Assembly: GCF_001885075.1 (NCBI RefSeq)
Contig: NZ_MODU01000004.1
Coordinates: forward strand, 3,534,001-3,598,000
DNA length: 64,000 nt
Direction of reading: 5' to 3'
From: Alteromonas sp. V450
GTDB taxonomy: Bacteria; Pseudomonadota; Gammaproteobacteria; Enterobacterales; Alteromonadaceae
Part shown: one piece after another, positions 1 through 9,913 of the stretch
Layout: each line of letters opens with the position of its first letter
Numbering within the stretch: position 1 is the stretch's first letter
Made by a program: the position numbers and the translations under genes
The notes under the pieces: generated by a model
Told to the model about the DNA's origin: nothing
What the model saw: the letters and a program-made list of their open reading frames with translations, nothing else
The model's database searches: none

Positions 1-413
1 CAGTAGAGATACTGGTCAGCGTTGCTTGGTATCGGTCAGCGCCCCAGTCAGCTTGAGACAATGAAAAATCGAATGCTGCGGCAAAGTGGGCTGCCCACTG
101 CTGTGTTTTTAACGGGGTTTGTGGTAGCGGTAAGCATACTTCTACGCTTTGTTCGCCAAGAAATAGGTGATGCTTTAATTGCTCTTTCGATAACGGTGAC
201 ATAGGGGTTCCGGTCAATTATAGATACATAGAAACAGTTTGAATTTGTAATTGCGCTACGTTTTAGTAAACCTGCATAGTGCAAAATATGTATAAAGACT
301 GTTATTGAATAAACAATCCGTGCAATGGTGACATACAATGTGGTTGTCGGAAATATTCAGTCGCAAGCTCAAACAATAAAAATAATGGTTAAAAGGGTTA
401 GGAAGGATAGGGT
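1..413. other. Upstream stretch without a convincing gene
   Basis: This stretch precedes the glutathione S-transferase gene. An open frame from the ATG at 61 could encode about 47 residues with one hydrophobic segment, but it has no clear ribosome binding site and I do not recognise it. An opposite-strand frame at 48-338 looks like a shadow. The only firm element is the ribosome binding site AGGAAGGA at 400-407, which serves the next gene. Confidence 0.5.
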
Positions 414-1082
414 ATGTTAACACTTCATCATTTAAATAATTCGCGCTCTCAGCGGATCCTATGGCTACTTGAAGAGCTGGGAGTTGAATATAAGATTGAA
501 TTCTACCAGAGAGATAGCGTAACTAATCTTGCCCCAGCGTCTTTACGTGCGTTACACCCTCTTGGACGTTCTCCCGTGCTGTCAACGCCAGATGGTGTTA
601 TTGCCGAGTCTGGAGCAATTATTGAATACTTGGTTAAGTATCATGCAACACGCAGTTTTACCGCACCTGAAAGTGGTGAAGCACTTCAACAATATTGGTT
701 TTGGCTTCATTTTGCGGAAGGCTCGTTGGTGCCCCCATTAGTGGCAAATCTGGTGCTAGAAAAAGCACGTCAAAAGGGTTCAAAGCCTTTTTTCATTAAA
801 CCTATCACTGACAAATTAGTTGATGGGATCATTAACGCCTATTATGGTCCTAACTTGGCGCAAAGTTTACGCTATACAGAAGCCTATTTGTCTGAGCACA
901 CATGGTTTGCCGGTGATGCGCCGACAGGGGCAGATGTGCAAATGATCTTCCCGCTTGAGTCGTTAGTGGCAAGTGGGCGAGCAGGAGATTTTCCTGCAAT
1001 TCAAAGCTATGTTAAGCGAATTCACGCCCGTGACGCCTACAAAGCTGCATTGGAAAAAGGCGGTGAGTACGCCTACGCATAA
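414..1082 (+). CDS. Glutathione S-transferase family protein
   Basis: This 222-residue cytoplasmic protein has the two-domain layout of glutathione S-transferases. The N-terminal thioredoxin-like half contains an SRS-x-RILWLLEEL segment near residues 10-22, which places a candidate catalytic serine at residue 10 or 12. The ESGAIIEYL segment near residue 65 is the usual glutathione-contacting Glu-Ser pair. The rest is the helical C-terminal domain. The predicted role is glutathione conjugation or peroxide detoxification, but the substrate cannot be told from sequence. The start is supported by AGGAAGGA at 400-407. It converges on recQ. Confidence 0.9.
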   Translation: MLTLHHLNNSRSQRILWLLEELGVEYKIEFYQRDSVTNLAPASLRALHPLGRSPVLSTPDGVIAESGAIIEYLVKYHATRSFTAPESGEALQQYWFWLHFAEGSLVPPLVANLVLEKARQKGSKPFFIKPITDKLVDGIINAYYGPNLAQSLRYTEAYLSEHTWFAGDAPTGADVQMIFPLESLVASGRAGDFPAIQSYVKRIHARDAYKAALEKGGEYAYA

Positions 1083-1159
1083 CAGCATAGTCACTCAAAG
1101 CGGCAGTCTCCGGCTGGTGAAATTCTACTGCACTAGCAAACCGCAACGGCTAGCATGCT

Positions 1160-3001
1160 CTAGTCTTCGCGCGTGATGTAATCGTTGATTAACTGCATAA
1201 AGGCCTCACCATAGCGTTCCAGCTTGGTTTGGCCTACACCACTTACATCCAATAACGTGGTGCGGGTAGTTGGAAGCTTACACGCCATGTCTACCAAAGT
1301 GGCGTCACTAAAGACTACATACGGTGGCACTTCATTTTCTTCTGCCAACACTTTACGTAAATGCTTAAGCCGTGTGAACAACGTCCTGTCGTAGTTTGCT
1401 GGCGCTTGTTTAGCCTTTTTCTTATCGGGCTTAAATTCGAGCCGCGGCACGGCCAGTTGCACTGCTACCTCGCCTTTAAGCACAGGTCTAGCAGCCTCGG
1501 TTAACCTCAGTGCAGCATGTGCAGTTATATCAACGCGCACAAGACCTTTGTGAATAAGTTGATTAATAATGTTATGCCAGTAGCTATCTGATTTATCTTT
1601 ACCTATACCATACGTTGTAAGCTTATGATGACCGACTTCCTGAAGACGCCTTAGTTGCTTGCCTCGCAACACATCAATTACATACTGGCTTGAGGCTTGT
1701 TGCGACAGGCGAAGTACACACGACAGCACTTTTTGTGCAATCACTAAACCGTCAATCATCTTCGGAGGGTCTAGACATATATCGCAATTGCCACAAGCGC
1801 TGTCGCTGAACTGCGAAAAATAGTTAAGCAACACTTGTCGGCGACAGGTTTGTGCTTCTGAAAAGGCTTCCATAGCTGCAAATTTTTGCAGCTCTATCTG
1901 GTTGCGTTCGGCGATTTCACCCTGTTCTATCCATTGTTTCACACGTGCCGCGTCTTTTTCATCAAATAGCAATAATGCTTCTGATTCCAGGCCGTCTCGC
2001 CCGGCTCGGCCGGTTTCCTGATAATAGCTTTCAACACTGCGTGGCACATCGTGATGTACCACATAGCGCACGTTCGATTTGTTGATCCCCATTCCAAAAG
2101 CAACGGTGGCCACCACAATATCGATTTTGTCGTTAAGGAACTGGCGCTGTACCAGCTCTCGCTCGTCATTATCCATACCTGCGTGATAGGCTGCGCAGCG
2201 AAAACCCTGCCTAAAGAGTTTGGCATGAAGGTCGTCAACTTTCGCGCGACTGTTACAATAGATAATGCCGCTCCCTTCTTGCTGTTTTACATAAGCGACA
2301 ACCTGCTCGAAAGCTTTGTACTTATTCATTACGCGGTAGCGGATGTTGGGTCTATCGAAGCTGCCTTTATAAACCAAAGGGTTGTTGAGGTTTAGCTGTG
2401 TCAGAATGTCTACTTGAGTTGCTGCATCTGCTGTGGCCGTTAGACCTATGACTGGAACGCTTGGGAACCGCGCTTTTATTCGGCCTAAGGCGCGATAGTC
2501 CTGCCTAAAATCATGTCCCCAATGGGAAACACAGTGTGCTTCATCAATGGCAAAAAGGGCAATGTCAGCGTGCGCTAGCGACTGCTGAAAAGAGTACTGC
2601 ATTAAACGCTCGGGCGACACGTATAGTAAGTCGAGGGTTCCGGCTTGTAGCGCGTCATTTATGCGTGCTTGTTCATCGCCTTCTAAGGTTGAATTAAGAT
2701 AAGCTGCTTTTACGCCAAGTGCCTTAAGCTGTTCGACTTGGTCTTGCATTAGGGAGATGAGCGGTGATACGACGATAGCGGTACCCGGTCTCACTAAGGC
2801 TGGAATTTGATAGCATAGCGATTTACCACCACCTGTAGGCAGCAAAACAAGCGCGTCTTTTCCTTCACATACTTGGTGAATGACTTCGCCTTGACCGTTG
2901 CGAAAAGCGTCGTAACCAAATACGTCTTTTAAAATCGTTTCTGGCGTTTTCACACGATGTGGCTCATGTGCTAATTGTGATGGAGCGATTGCAGTTGTCA
3001 T
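1160..3001 (-). CDS. recQ: ATP-dependent DNA helicase RecQ
   Basis: This is a 3'-5' superfamily 2 helicase used in recombination and stalled-fork repair. The 613-residue length is normal for bacterial RecQ. Walker A is GGGKSLCYQ with K60, and the Walker B/DEAH box is at residues 153-156. A helicase C-terminal domain carries the ESYYQETGRAGRDG motif. Four zinc-binding cysteines lie in the CRRQ...CGNCDIC region near residues 387-410. A winged helix follows, and a C-terminal HRDC domain begins near residue 535. All catalytic motifs are intact. I saw no LexA-type box in the upstream 286 bases. It is transcribed alone, convergent with the glutathione S-transferase gene. Confidence 0.97.
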   Translation of the reverse strand: MTTAIAPSQLAHEPHRVKTPETILKDVFGYDAFRNGQGEVIHQVCEGKDALVLLPTGGGKSLCYQIPALVRPGTAIVVSPLISLMQDQVEQLKALGVKAAYLNSTLEGDEQARINDALQAGTLDLLYVSPERLMQYSFQQSLAHADIALFAIDEAHCVSHWGHDFRQDYRALGRIKARFPSVPVIGLTATADAATQVDILTQLNLNNPLVYKGSFDRPNIRYRVMNKYKAFEQVVAYVKQQEGSGIIYCNSRAKVDDLHAKLFRQGFRCAAYHAGMDNDERELVQRQFLNDKIDIVVATVAFGMGINKSNVRYVVHHDVPRSVESYYQETGRAGRDGLESEALLLFDEKDAARVKQWIEQGEIAERNQIELQKFAAMEAFSEAQTCRRQVLLNYFSQFSDSACGNCDICLDPPKMIDGLVIAQKVLSCVLRLSQQASSQYVIDVLRGKQLRRLQEVGHHKLTTYGIGKDKSDSYWHNIINQLIHKGLVRVDITAHAALRLTEAARPVLKGEVAVQLAVPRLEFKPDKKKAKQAPANYDRTLFTRLKHLRKVLAEENEVPPYVVFSDATLVDMACKLPTTRTTLLDVSGVGQTKLERYGEAFMQLINDYITRED

Positions 3002-3287
3002 GGCGCAGGATTTTACGCGTTTTTAGCGATGTCTTCACGGGGCAATTTTAAAAACTAGACTAAAATTCAGTGATAATACTCACCCACATAGATAATTACG
3101 TACTCAGCGAGACTTAAATTACTAGTAATAGCACCGTGTTGCAGTAGGTATCATTTGAAATACTAAAGTACTGCGCGCTAGCAAGGTAAAAATGGCGTCA
3201 TCAGTAGTTTTAATTTACATACATTGGTTTGATGAATTTCCTTCTACATTACGTTTGGTAGTAGGGTAATTAACATTGTAAGAGTGA

Positions 3288-3800
3288 ATGGATAACAGCA
3301 TGCCTACTGATAAAAAGATAACGGCAAATACAGAATTAGATCACCGCGCTATGATAGACCATGTTATTGCACTTTTTCGTGATAATATGCCGTTTAACAA
3401 GTTGTTAGGCTTGGAATTTGTAACGCAAGGTACTGGTTTAGACACTCAGATTTCTTTGCATCTTAATTGGCAACCCACACTCACCGGTAACCCGATGCAA
3501 AAAATTCTACACGGCGGTGTGACAGCGACTATGCTAGACACCATCGGTGGGTTAGTTTCAATTATAGAAACCATCAAACAAACATCGGTTGAGCACCTTG
3601 TAGATCTTCAAGTGAAACTGCCTACCATGGGCACGGTTGATATGCGAGTAGACTATCTAAGGCCGGGAAGAGGTGAGCATTTTATTGCAACGGCGGTAAT
3701 TATACGCAAAGGCAGTAAACTCGTGGTTTGTAGAATGGAGTTGCATAATGAAAAAGGCGACCATATCGCCTTTGGTACAGGTACGTATATGCTGGGGTAG
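3288..3800 (+). CDS. Hotdog-fold thioesterase, PaaI/YigI-like
   Basis: This 170-residue hotdog-fold protein probably hydrolyses acyl-CoA thioesters. The ILHGGVTATMLDTIGG segment near residues 80-95 is the PaaI-type active-site signature, with HGG followed by an Asp. The DMRVDYLRPGRGE strand is also typical of the family. The 20-30 residues before the fold are polar and show no signal peptide, so it should be cytoplasmic. An internal ATG five codons in (MPTDKK) is an alternative start. It lies 87 bases before mgtE on the same strand, but I infer no functional link. Confidence 0.85.
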   Translation: MDNSMPTDKKITANTELDHRAMIDHVIALFRDNMPFNKLLGLEFVTQGTGLDTQISLHLNWQPTLTGNPMQKILHGGVTATMLDTIGGLVSIIETIKQTSVEHLVDLQVKLPTMGTVDMRVDYLRPGRGEHFIATAVIIRKGSKLVVCRMELHNEKGDHIAFGTGTYMLG

Positions 3801-3887
3801 TCGCCGCTTTATAGGGTGTGCGTCACCCGGTAATGCATGTTGTCGCGCTGTGCGTGGGAAGTGAGCGGTATTTACGGGAGGTGTAGC

Positions 3888-5225
3888 ATGGCAGAGCCAT
3901 TACCAGATTTAATTGAAGAAATTGTTACTGAGAGCATGGGTGACGACCCGGCAACCTTGCTCGCAACGTTAGCGGGACAAGACGAGGTATACATCGCATC
4001 GCTGCTAGAATCTTTGCCGGTGGAAAAACGTCTGGCGGTGTGGGAGGGTATTCCTCGCGATCGTAAACTCGATGTGCTGGTCGAAATGCGTAGCGACCCT
4101 CGCGAAATACTCATAGACAATACGCCCCACAATGAGTGGGCGTCTATTTTTGCCGACATTGATGCTGAAGACTTACTAGAACTTCTTGATTCATTGCCGA
4201 AACGTTTAGTCGATATGGCGTATGAATCTCTTGATTCCAAAGAACGAAAATACTTCCGAGAAGCGACTCAATTCCCAGATAATCAAATAGGACACTGGGT
4301 GAATCACGAGCAGTTAGTCCTGCCATCGAACGCAAAAGTACGCGAAGGTTTACGCTTGCTAAGGCGCGATATACCTCAGCACTGTGACAGCATTTTTTTG
4401 GTGAATCGCTCCGGTCAATTTTCTGCGCTAGTTAAAATTAGCCATCTTTTTACAGCGCAAGATCACGTGTCGCTTTTTGACTTATCGGAAGAAAATGTTA
4501 CTACCATTCAAGGTGCCGATGACACTATGAACGCGTCGCTGGTTGTTCAGCGGTCAGGATTAGCGTCGTTGCCTGTGGTAGACGAGAACAACAAATTGCT
4601 TGGACGTTTAGATGTGACATCGGCCAGTGAGTTAGTCAACGAATTTTATGAACGTCAAGTGATGGCTTCGGCGGGTATGGATGAGGACGAAGACTTATTT
4701 TCACCTGTGGCAAAAAGCGCGAAAAACCGGGCTTTGTGGCTTGGAATTAATCTGCTCACAGCATTTTTGGCATCGTGGTTTATCGGGTTATTTGAAGGTA
4801 CGCTTCAGCAAGTCGTTGCACTTGCCGTACTGATGCCGGTAGTGGCGAGTATGGGGGGCATTGCGGGAAGCCAAACGCTTACGCTTATTGTGCGCGGCCT
4901 GGCTTTGGGGCAGGTCACGCCCGCTAACTTACGTGTGCTTATGGTAAAAGAGCTAAAAGTGGGCGGTGTTAATGGCGTTATTTGGGCCTTGGTAATAGGC
5001 GTAGTTGCCTATTTTTGGTTCACCGACGCCATGTTGGGTCTAGTGATCTGTTTAGCCATATTGTTCAACATTGTAGCCGCCGCGCTCGCAGGGGTTTTCG
5101 TGCCTGTAATTTTAGACAAGCTAAAGATCGATCCTGCATTATCAGGGTCAGTAATTTTGACGACTGTTACCGATATCGTTGGTTTTGTGGCGTTTTTAGG
5201 CTTGGGCACATTGTTTCTTCTATAA
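3888..5225 (+). CDS. mgtE: Magnesium transporter MgtE
   Basis: This is an inner-membrane Mg2+ channel/transporter gated by cytosolic magnesium. From the N-terminus it has a helical MgtE_N superhelix (about residues 20-125), a CBS-domain pair (about 130-255), and a five-helix membrane domain from about residue 285. The family signature MPVVASMGGIAGSQT and a conserved Asp in TTVTDIVGF of the last helix are present. I place the start at the ATG at 3888, 445 residues, because it follows GGGAGG. An in-frame ATG at 3837 would add 17 residues of unlikely sequence. Confidence 0.95.
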   Translation: MAEPLPDLIEEIVTESMGDDPATLLATLAGQDEVYIASLLESLPVEKRLAVWEGIPRDRKLDVLVEMRSDPREILIDNTPHNEWASIFADIDAEDLLELLDSLPKRLVDMAYESLDSKERKYFREATQFPDNQIGHWVNHEQLVLPSNAKVREGLRLLRRDIPQHCDSIFLVNRSGQFSALVKISHLFTAQDHVSLFDLSEENVTTIQGADDTMNASLVVQRSGLASLPVVDENNKLLGRLDVTSASELVNEFYERQVMASAGMDEDEDLFSPVAKSAKNRALWLGINLLTAFLASWFIGLFEGTLQQVVALAVLMPVVASMGGIAGSQTLTLIVRGLALGQVTPANLRVLMVKELKVGGVNGVIWALVIGVVAYFWFTDAMLGLVICLAILFNIVAAALAGVFVPVILDKLKIDPALSGSVILTTVTDIVGFVAFLGLGTLFLL

Positions 5226-5256
5226 CATTGTTCCTGCTCACCGTGATAACGCATGT

Positions 5257-5300
5257 AAACGCCCCGCGCAATCACAACGTTCAGTGGGGCGTTTCGTTTA
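5257..5300 (+). terminator. Rho-independent terminator after mgtE
   Basis: A perfect 9-bp stem is formed by AAACGCCCC at 5257-5265 and GGGGCGTTT at 5286-5294. The loop is 20 bases and a T-rich tail follows. It closes the mgtE transcript before the next gene. Confidence 0.7.
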
Positions 5301-5416
5301 ATTATGCCGCTTGTTACACGCCCTTTGCCGCATTGGAAAGCGTTAAGGGTTGTGTATTACCAGAACCTGATAAACAATACGCGCCTTCTTACCTCTGAAT
5401 CTCATTGGAGTCAGTC

Positions 5417-6331
5417 TTGTCTAAGCAAGCCAGTGCCGCTCAAGTCGGCGTTATTTGTGCCATAGCCGCCTACAGCATGTGGGGTGTTGCGCCTGTTTAT
5501 TTTAAACAGTTGATGGTCTTGCCGGCGGCTGAAATCCTAATGCACCGAGTTATTTGGTCGGTCGTGCTTTTAATTGGATTTATTGCCGCACTAAAGCAAT
5601 GGCCAAAGGTGGGCGCAGCTTTGCGCAATAAGCGTGTCATGCAGATTTTGTTTGTTGCCGGCTTGTTACTTGGGGCTAACTGGCTTTTGTTCATTTGGGC
5701 TATTAATAACGACCATATTCTGGATGCGAGCCTTGGCTATTACATTAACCCGCTTATCAACGTATTCTTGGGTAGACTTTTTTTAGGCGAAAGATTACGC
5801 AACTTACAGCGAGTGGCTGTTGGGCTTGCGGTTATTGGCGTAGCCATTCTTATCGTCTCTTACGGCCACGTTCCGTGGATTGCCTTAGTACTTGCCGGCA
5901 GCTTCAGCGTTTATGGCCTATTGCGCAAGCAGGTGGCGGTAGACTCGCTACCAGGCCTTTTCATTGAGACCCTGATGCTCTCGCCACTCGCTGTTGCTTA
6001 TTGGATATTTTTTGGCTCTGAATACAGCAACTTATTTAACAACGATGCCACACTGAACATGCTTATTTTGGCGGCAGGCATTGTAACTACTGCGCCGCTG
6101 CTTTGTTTTACCGCTGCGGCAAGGCGCATAATGTATTCAACATTGGGCTTTTTTCAGTACATTGGCCCAACGCTCATGTTTATTTTGGCAATTTATTTAT
6201 ATGGCGAGCCGCTAGAAGAGTCTCGTCTAGTCACGTTCGGCTTTGTATGGCTTGCGCTGTTCTTGTTCAGTTACGACTCACTAGCTAATTATCGCCATCA
6301 GCGTAAGTTAAAAAGCGTGGAAGCTGGGTAG
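5417..6331 (+). CDS. rarD: RarD-type EamA/DMT transporter
   Basis: This inner-membrane protein has about ten transmembrane helices in two EamA repeats. It matches the RarD family of drug/metabolite superfamily permeases, with the N-terminal AAYSMWGVAPVYFKQL helix and a conserved HRVIWS segment. The substrate is unknown. I chose the TTG at 5417 (304 residues) because TTGGAG at 5405-5410 is six bases upstream. The earlier TTG at 5405 would overlap that binding site. The gene stands alone between a terminator and a convergent diguanylate cyclase gene. Confidence 0.88.
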   Translation: MSKQASAAQVGVICAIAAYSMWGVAPVYFKQLMVLPAAEILMHRVIWSVVLLIGFIAALKQWPKVGAALRNKRVMQILFVAGLLLGANWLLFIWAINNDHILDASLGYYINPLINVFLGRLFLGERLRNLQRVAVGLAVIGVAILIVSYGHVPWIALVLAGSFSVYGLLRKQVAVDSLPGLFIETLMLSPLAVAYWIFFGSEYSNLFNNDATLNMLILAAGIVTTAPLLCFTAAARRIMYSTLGFFQYIGPTLMFILAIYLYGEPLEESRLVTFGFVWLALFLFSYDSLANYRHQRKLKSVEAG

Positions 6332-6438
6332 TTTGTATGTGCTCACTAACCAAATTGCTAGTTAGTGTTGGGGTAAGCAATAACCTTCTTAGCAAATGCG
6401 TAAAATCAAAAAATGCAGTGTATTTTCAGCTTTGCAGC

Positions 6439-7701
6439 TTACTCACGGTGATCGTCGGTAGGCGGTTCACATTTAACTTGGTTTCGCCCATTGTTTTTCG
6501 CAGCGTATAGCTGTTTGTCAGCAAGGCTTAATAATTTATCTACGCGCTGAGTATGAGCACCGCTTATCCCAATACTACAGGTGACTTTAATATCAGTATT
6601 AGTAAGTTGAATAACTTCAGCTTCCACCACTTTTCTGAAATCGTCTAAACGTTTAGATGCCTCATCGAGCGGTGTCGTTGGCATATAAATACAAAATTCT
6701 TCACCGCCAAATCGAGAGATAATTTCGTCTGGAAAGTAAAACTCTATAAGTGCAGCCATTGCTTTTAACACGATATCGCCAGCATCATGGCCATGGGTAT
6801 CATTTATTGATTTGAAAAAGTCTAAATCGATAAGCGCCAGGGCGTGATCTTTAGATAAATTCTGGTGTTGTACCGTGACCATATAGAAAAAGTGGCGCCT
6901 ATTCGGTAACCCTGTTAAATAGTCTGTGTTAGCTACACGACGAATCTCTTCAACGCTCTCAATGTACTCAACGTTTTGCATGACGCGACATAAAAATTCT
7001 TCGTGGCAGTAGGGCACCCTTAAAAAATCGTTAGCACCACTTTTGATAAAATGCGCTGACATTAACATGCCTTTACCGCCCGCTATTCCCATGATGGCCA
7101 ACTGTTCTTTAGAGAAAGCTTTTCTTAAACTGGCAACAAAATGCGTTCCCGTCATATCGGGAAGCGTGTTATCGGTAATGACGAGACGTACGTTGTTATG
7201 TTCAGATAAGCACTGCATGGCGTCTGTGGCCGTTAAACACTCGAGCGCAATAAAGTTATGGCGCTGGAGTAGAGAAACGGTTCTTGAACGTAAAACGCGA
7301 TTCGTGCTAACCACGACAACGCCAGTAGACTTGTTTTTCTCTAACCGGCTGATAAGGCGATTGAGGTAGTCGTAATTTTGTGAATTTTCTTTGGGAATGT
7401 AGTCAACAACGTCCCGCTCGAGGACCTTGTCGCGAACGTCATTATCAAGGTTTTCGGTAGTCGCAATAGTAGGAATGAATGATTTGACCGCAAAATCGAT
7501 ACCTTCACCATGTGGGGCATCGGGCAAGTTGTAGGCAATAATGGCGCACAGAAACGTTTCTGGTATGTTTTGCGAAAACCTTACTTTACCTTCTGTAAGC
7601 GACGTTGCGCCTACAGGTGTAAGGCCCGCACGGCGAACTAATTTTGCTATAAGTTCAAGGTTGCCTTCACCGTTCTCGATGATCAGCACATGTTGCTGCA
7701 T
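6439..7701 (-). CDS. Diguanylate cyclase with two receiver domains
   Basis: This cytoplasmic protein should make cyclic di-GMP. It has a first receiver-like domain (residues 1-120), a second receiver domain (about 130-250) and a C-terminal GGDEF domain carrying an intact RFGGEEF active site. In the first receiver the phospho-acceptor position is Ala56 (AYNLPDA instead of D-x-x-x-P), so it is probably not phosphorylated. The second keeps the Asp in VITDNTLPDMTG. The start is set at the ATG at 7701 (420 residues), which has GGAAC before it; a TTG three codons upstream is possible. It follows uvrD on the same strand after about 40 bases. No partner histidine kinase is adjacent. Confidence 0.92.
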   Translation of the reverse strand: MQQHVLIIENGEGNLELIAKLVRRAGLTPVGATSLTEGKVRFSQNIPETFLCAIIAYNLPDAPHGEGIDFAVKSFIPTIATTENLDNDVRDKVLERDVVDYIPKENSQNYDYLNRLISRLEKNKSTGVVVVSTNRVLRSRTVSLLQRHNFIALECLTATDAMQCLSEHNNVRLVITDNTLPDMTGTHFVASLRKAFSKEQLAIMGIAGGKGMLMSAHFIKSGANDFLRVPYCHEEFLCRVMQNVEYIESVEEIRRVANTDYLTGLPNRRHFFYMVTVQHQNLSKDHALALIDLDFFKSINDTHGHDAGDIVLKAMAALIEFYFPDEIISRFGGEEFCIYMPTTPLDEASKRLDDFRKVVEAEVIQLTNTDIKVTCSIGISGAHTQRVDKLLSLADKQLYAAKNNGRNQVKCEPPTDDHRE

Positions 7702-7741
7702 ACGTTCCAACTTTGGTTTAGGCTACCCTGCCAAAAAATTC

Positions 7742-9913
7742 TTACGCTTTCTCCAACTTAGCGTACGCGAGTACCAGCCACTTACTGCCGAATTCATCAA
7801 AGTTTACTTGAACTCTGCCGTGCTCTCCACTGCCTTCATAATTGAGCACTATACCTTCGCCGAATTTTCTGTGTACAACGCGCTCACCTAGGCTAAACCC
7901 GGTTTCTTCGAAACTTGCATGTGATGTTGCTTGGCTAAATCGGTTGTGTACTGGACGTGAAATTGTTGATTTAAGCCTAACTTCCTCTACGCAATCTGAT
8001 GGCATCTCGCGAATAAATCGAGACGCCGTATGATACTTATCTTGGCCGTATAAGCGACGACTTTCTGCATAAGTGATATATAACTTTTGCATAGCACGTG
8101 TCATACCGACATAACAAAGACGACGTTCCTCTTCCATTCGACCAGGTTCGTCGTTTGTCATTTGGCTTGGGAACATACCTTCTTCAACACCGGCCATAAA
8201 CACTAAGGGAAACTCTAACCCCTTTGCCGTGTGGATAGTCATCATTTGTACAGCGTCTTGATCGGTATCAGCTTGAGTTTCGCCCGCCTCCAATGAAGCA
8301 TGCGCTAAGAATGCCGCTAAGGGCGTCATTTCTTCTGCTTCATCTGGCACAATAAACGTTTTACATGCACTTACAAGTTCTTCTAGGTTTTCCAGTCGAG
8401 CTTGCGCTTTTTCGCCTCGCTCGGCTTGGTACATGGCGTACAAACCTGACTGGCGTATCGCTTTGTCTGCTTGTTGATCAAGCGATACGTCAAGCGTTGC
8501 TTGCTCTAGTTCCGTAATGAGCAGCACAAAACTTTGCATTGCATTAAATGCACGGCCTTTAAAGCTCCCTTCATTAATTAATAACTGGCTGGCTTGCCAC
8601 ATAGAACAATTATGTTTACGCGCGGCTTCACGCACTTGCGAAAGCGTTTTCTCACCAATGCCACGGCTTGGCGTGTTTACCACACGTTCGAAAGCTGCGT
8701 CATCGTGTGGGTGGCTTATCATACGCATGTAGCCAAGGGCATCTTTGATTTCTTGACGTTCGAAGAAGCGCAAACCACCGTAAATGCGATACGCTAGGCC
8801 TTCGTGTAGCAATGCCTCTTCAAGCACGCGAGACTGGGCATTGTTACGGTACAAAATAGCCGTATCGCTTAATGCATTGCCTTGATTCAGCCAGTCTTTG
8901 ATCTTCGATACGATAAAGCGTGCCTCATCGAGTTCGTTAAACCCAGCGTAAACTGAAATCAATTCACCCTGCGCATCTTCAGTCCATAACTCTTTACCTA
9001 AACGGCCTGAATTATTATCAATTACCGTATTTGCGGCTTTCAGTATGTTGCCTGTCGACCGGTAATTTTGTTCAAGACGAATGGTGGCCGGATTGTGAAA
9101 GTCTTTCAGAAAGTGCTGAATATTATCGACATTCGCACCACGCCAGCCGTAAATTGACTGGTCGTCGTCGCCTACAATCATAATATTGTTGTTGTCGCCG
9201 CTGCATAGCATTCTAAGCCACGCATACTGAATGTTGTTGGTATCTTGAAATTCGTCAACGAGTACGGCGCGAAATCGACGTTGATAATGTGCTAGCACCT
9301 CAGGGTTCTTGGCCCACAATTCGTGTGCGCGAAGCAGCAGTTCGGCAAAGTCTACTAGTCCTGAACGGTCACAAGCGTCTTGATAAGCAGCGTAGACTTC
9401 GCGCATTGTCTTTTGGATATGGTCGCCATGTGTTTCAATGTGCTGAGGACGAAGGCCTTCGTCCTTATTGCCGTTGATGTACCACTGAATTTGACGCGGG
9501 GCCCAGTGCTTCTCATCTAAGTTCATCGCTTTAAGAATGCGGCGAATGAGTCGATACTGATCGTCCGAGTCGATAATTTGAAAATTTTCAGGCAAGTTGG
9601 CTTCTGCATGATGTGCCCGCAACAAGCGATGCGCGAGTCCATGGAAGGTACCAATCCACATATTGTGTAGGCTTTTGCCCATTAATGATTCAATACGGCC
9701 ACGCATTTCTTTAGCCGCCTTGTTGGTAAAGGTTACCGCTAAAATAGAAAAGGGCGCAATGTTTTCAACATCCATCAACCATGCTATACGGTGCACAAGC
9801 ACGCGGGTTTTGCCGCTACCAGCACCTGCTAATACGAGCGCATTTGAGAGTGGCGCTGCTACCGCTTCACGTTGTTTATCGTTCAGCTCGTCTAGCAGTC
9901 GAGATACATCCAT
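7742..9913 (-). CDS. uvrD: DNA helicase II UvrD
   Basis: This is a superfamily 1A 3'-5' helicase of nucleotide excision repair and methyl-directed mismatch repair. The 723-residue length matches the family. Visible motifs are GAGSGKT (Walker A, near residue 30), DEFQDTN (motif II), GDDDQSIYGWRGA (motif III), the IHTAKGLEFP region (motif V) and VGMTRA (motif VI). The C-terminal tail carries the VVHRKFGEGIV...YEGSGE segment seen in UvrD for RNA polymerase contact. A CTG-N10-CAG LexA-type box lies about 70 bases upstream, which fits SOS induction. Confidence 0.97.
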   Translation of the reverse strand: MDVSRLLDELNDKQREAVAAPLSNALVLAGAGSGKTRVLVHRIAWLMDVENIAPFSILAVTFTNKAAKEMRGRIESLMGKSLHNMWIGTFHGLAHRLLRAHHAEANLPENFQIIDSDDQYRLIRRILKAMNLDEKHWAPRQIQWYINGNKDEGLRPQHIETHGDHIQKTMREVYAAYQDACDRSGLVDFAELLLRAHELWAKNPEVLAHYQRRFRAVLVDEFQDTNNIQYAWLRMLCSGDNNNIMIVGDDDQSIYGWRGANVDNIQHFLKDFHNPATIRLEQNYRSTGNILKAANTVIDNNSGRLGKELWTEDAQGELISVYAGFNELDEARFIVSKIKDWLNQGNALSDTAILYRNNAQSRVLEEALLHEGLAYRIYGGLRFFERQEIKDALGYMRMISHPHDDAAFERVVNTPSRGIGEKTLSQVREAARKHNCSMWQASQLLINEGSFKGRAFNAMQSFVLLITELEQATLDVSLDQQADKAIRQSGLYAMYQAERGEKAQARLENLEELVSACKTFIVPDEAEEMTPLAAFLAHASLEAGETQADTDQDAVQMMTIHTAKGLEFPLVFMAGVEEGMFPSQMTNDEPGRMEEERRLCYVGMTRAMQKLYITYAESRRLYGQDKYHTASRFIREMPSDCVEEVRLKSTISRPVHNRFSQATSHASFEETGFSLGERVVHRKFGEGIVLNYEGSGEHGRVQVNFDEFGSKWLVLAYAKLEKA

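Noticed and set aside
48..338. Opposite-strand open frame of 96 residues near the window start
   Set aside because: It has no binding site, biased composition and no family features; it overlaps another doubtful frame.
4982..5398. 138-residue frame overlapping the end of mgtE
   Set aside because: It is out of frame with mgtE, runs through the terminator and has no binding site.
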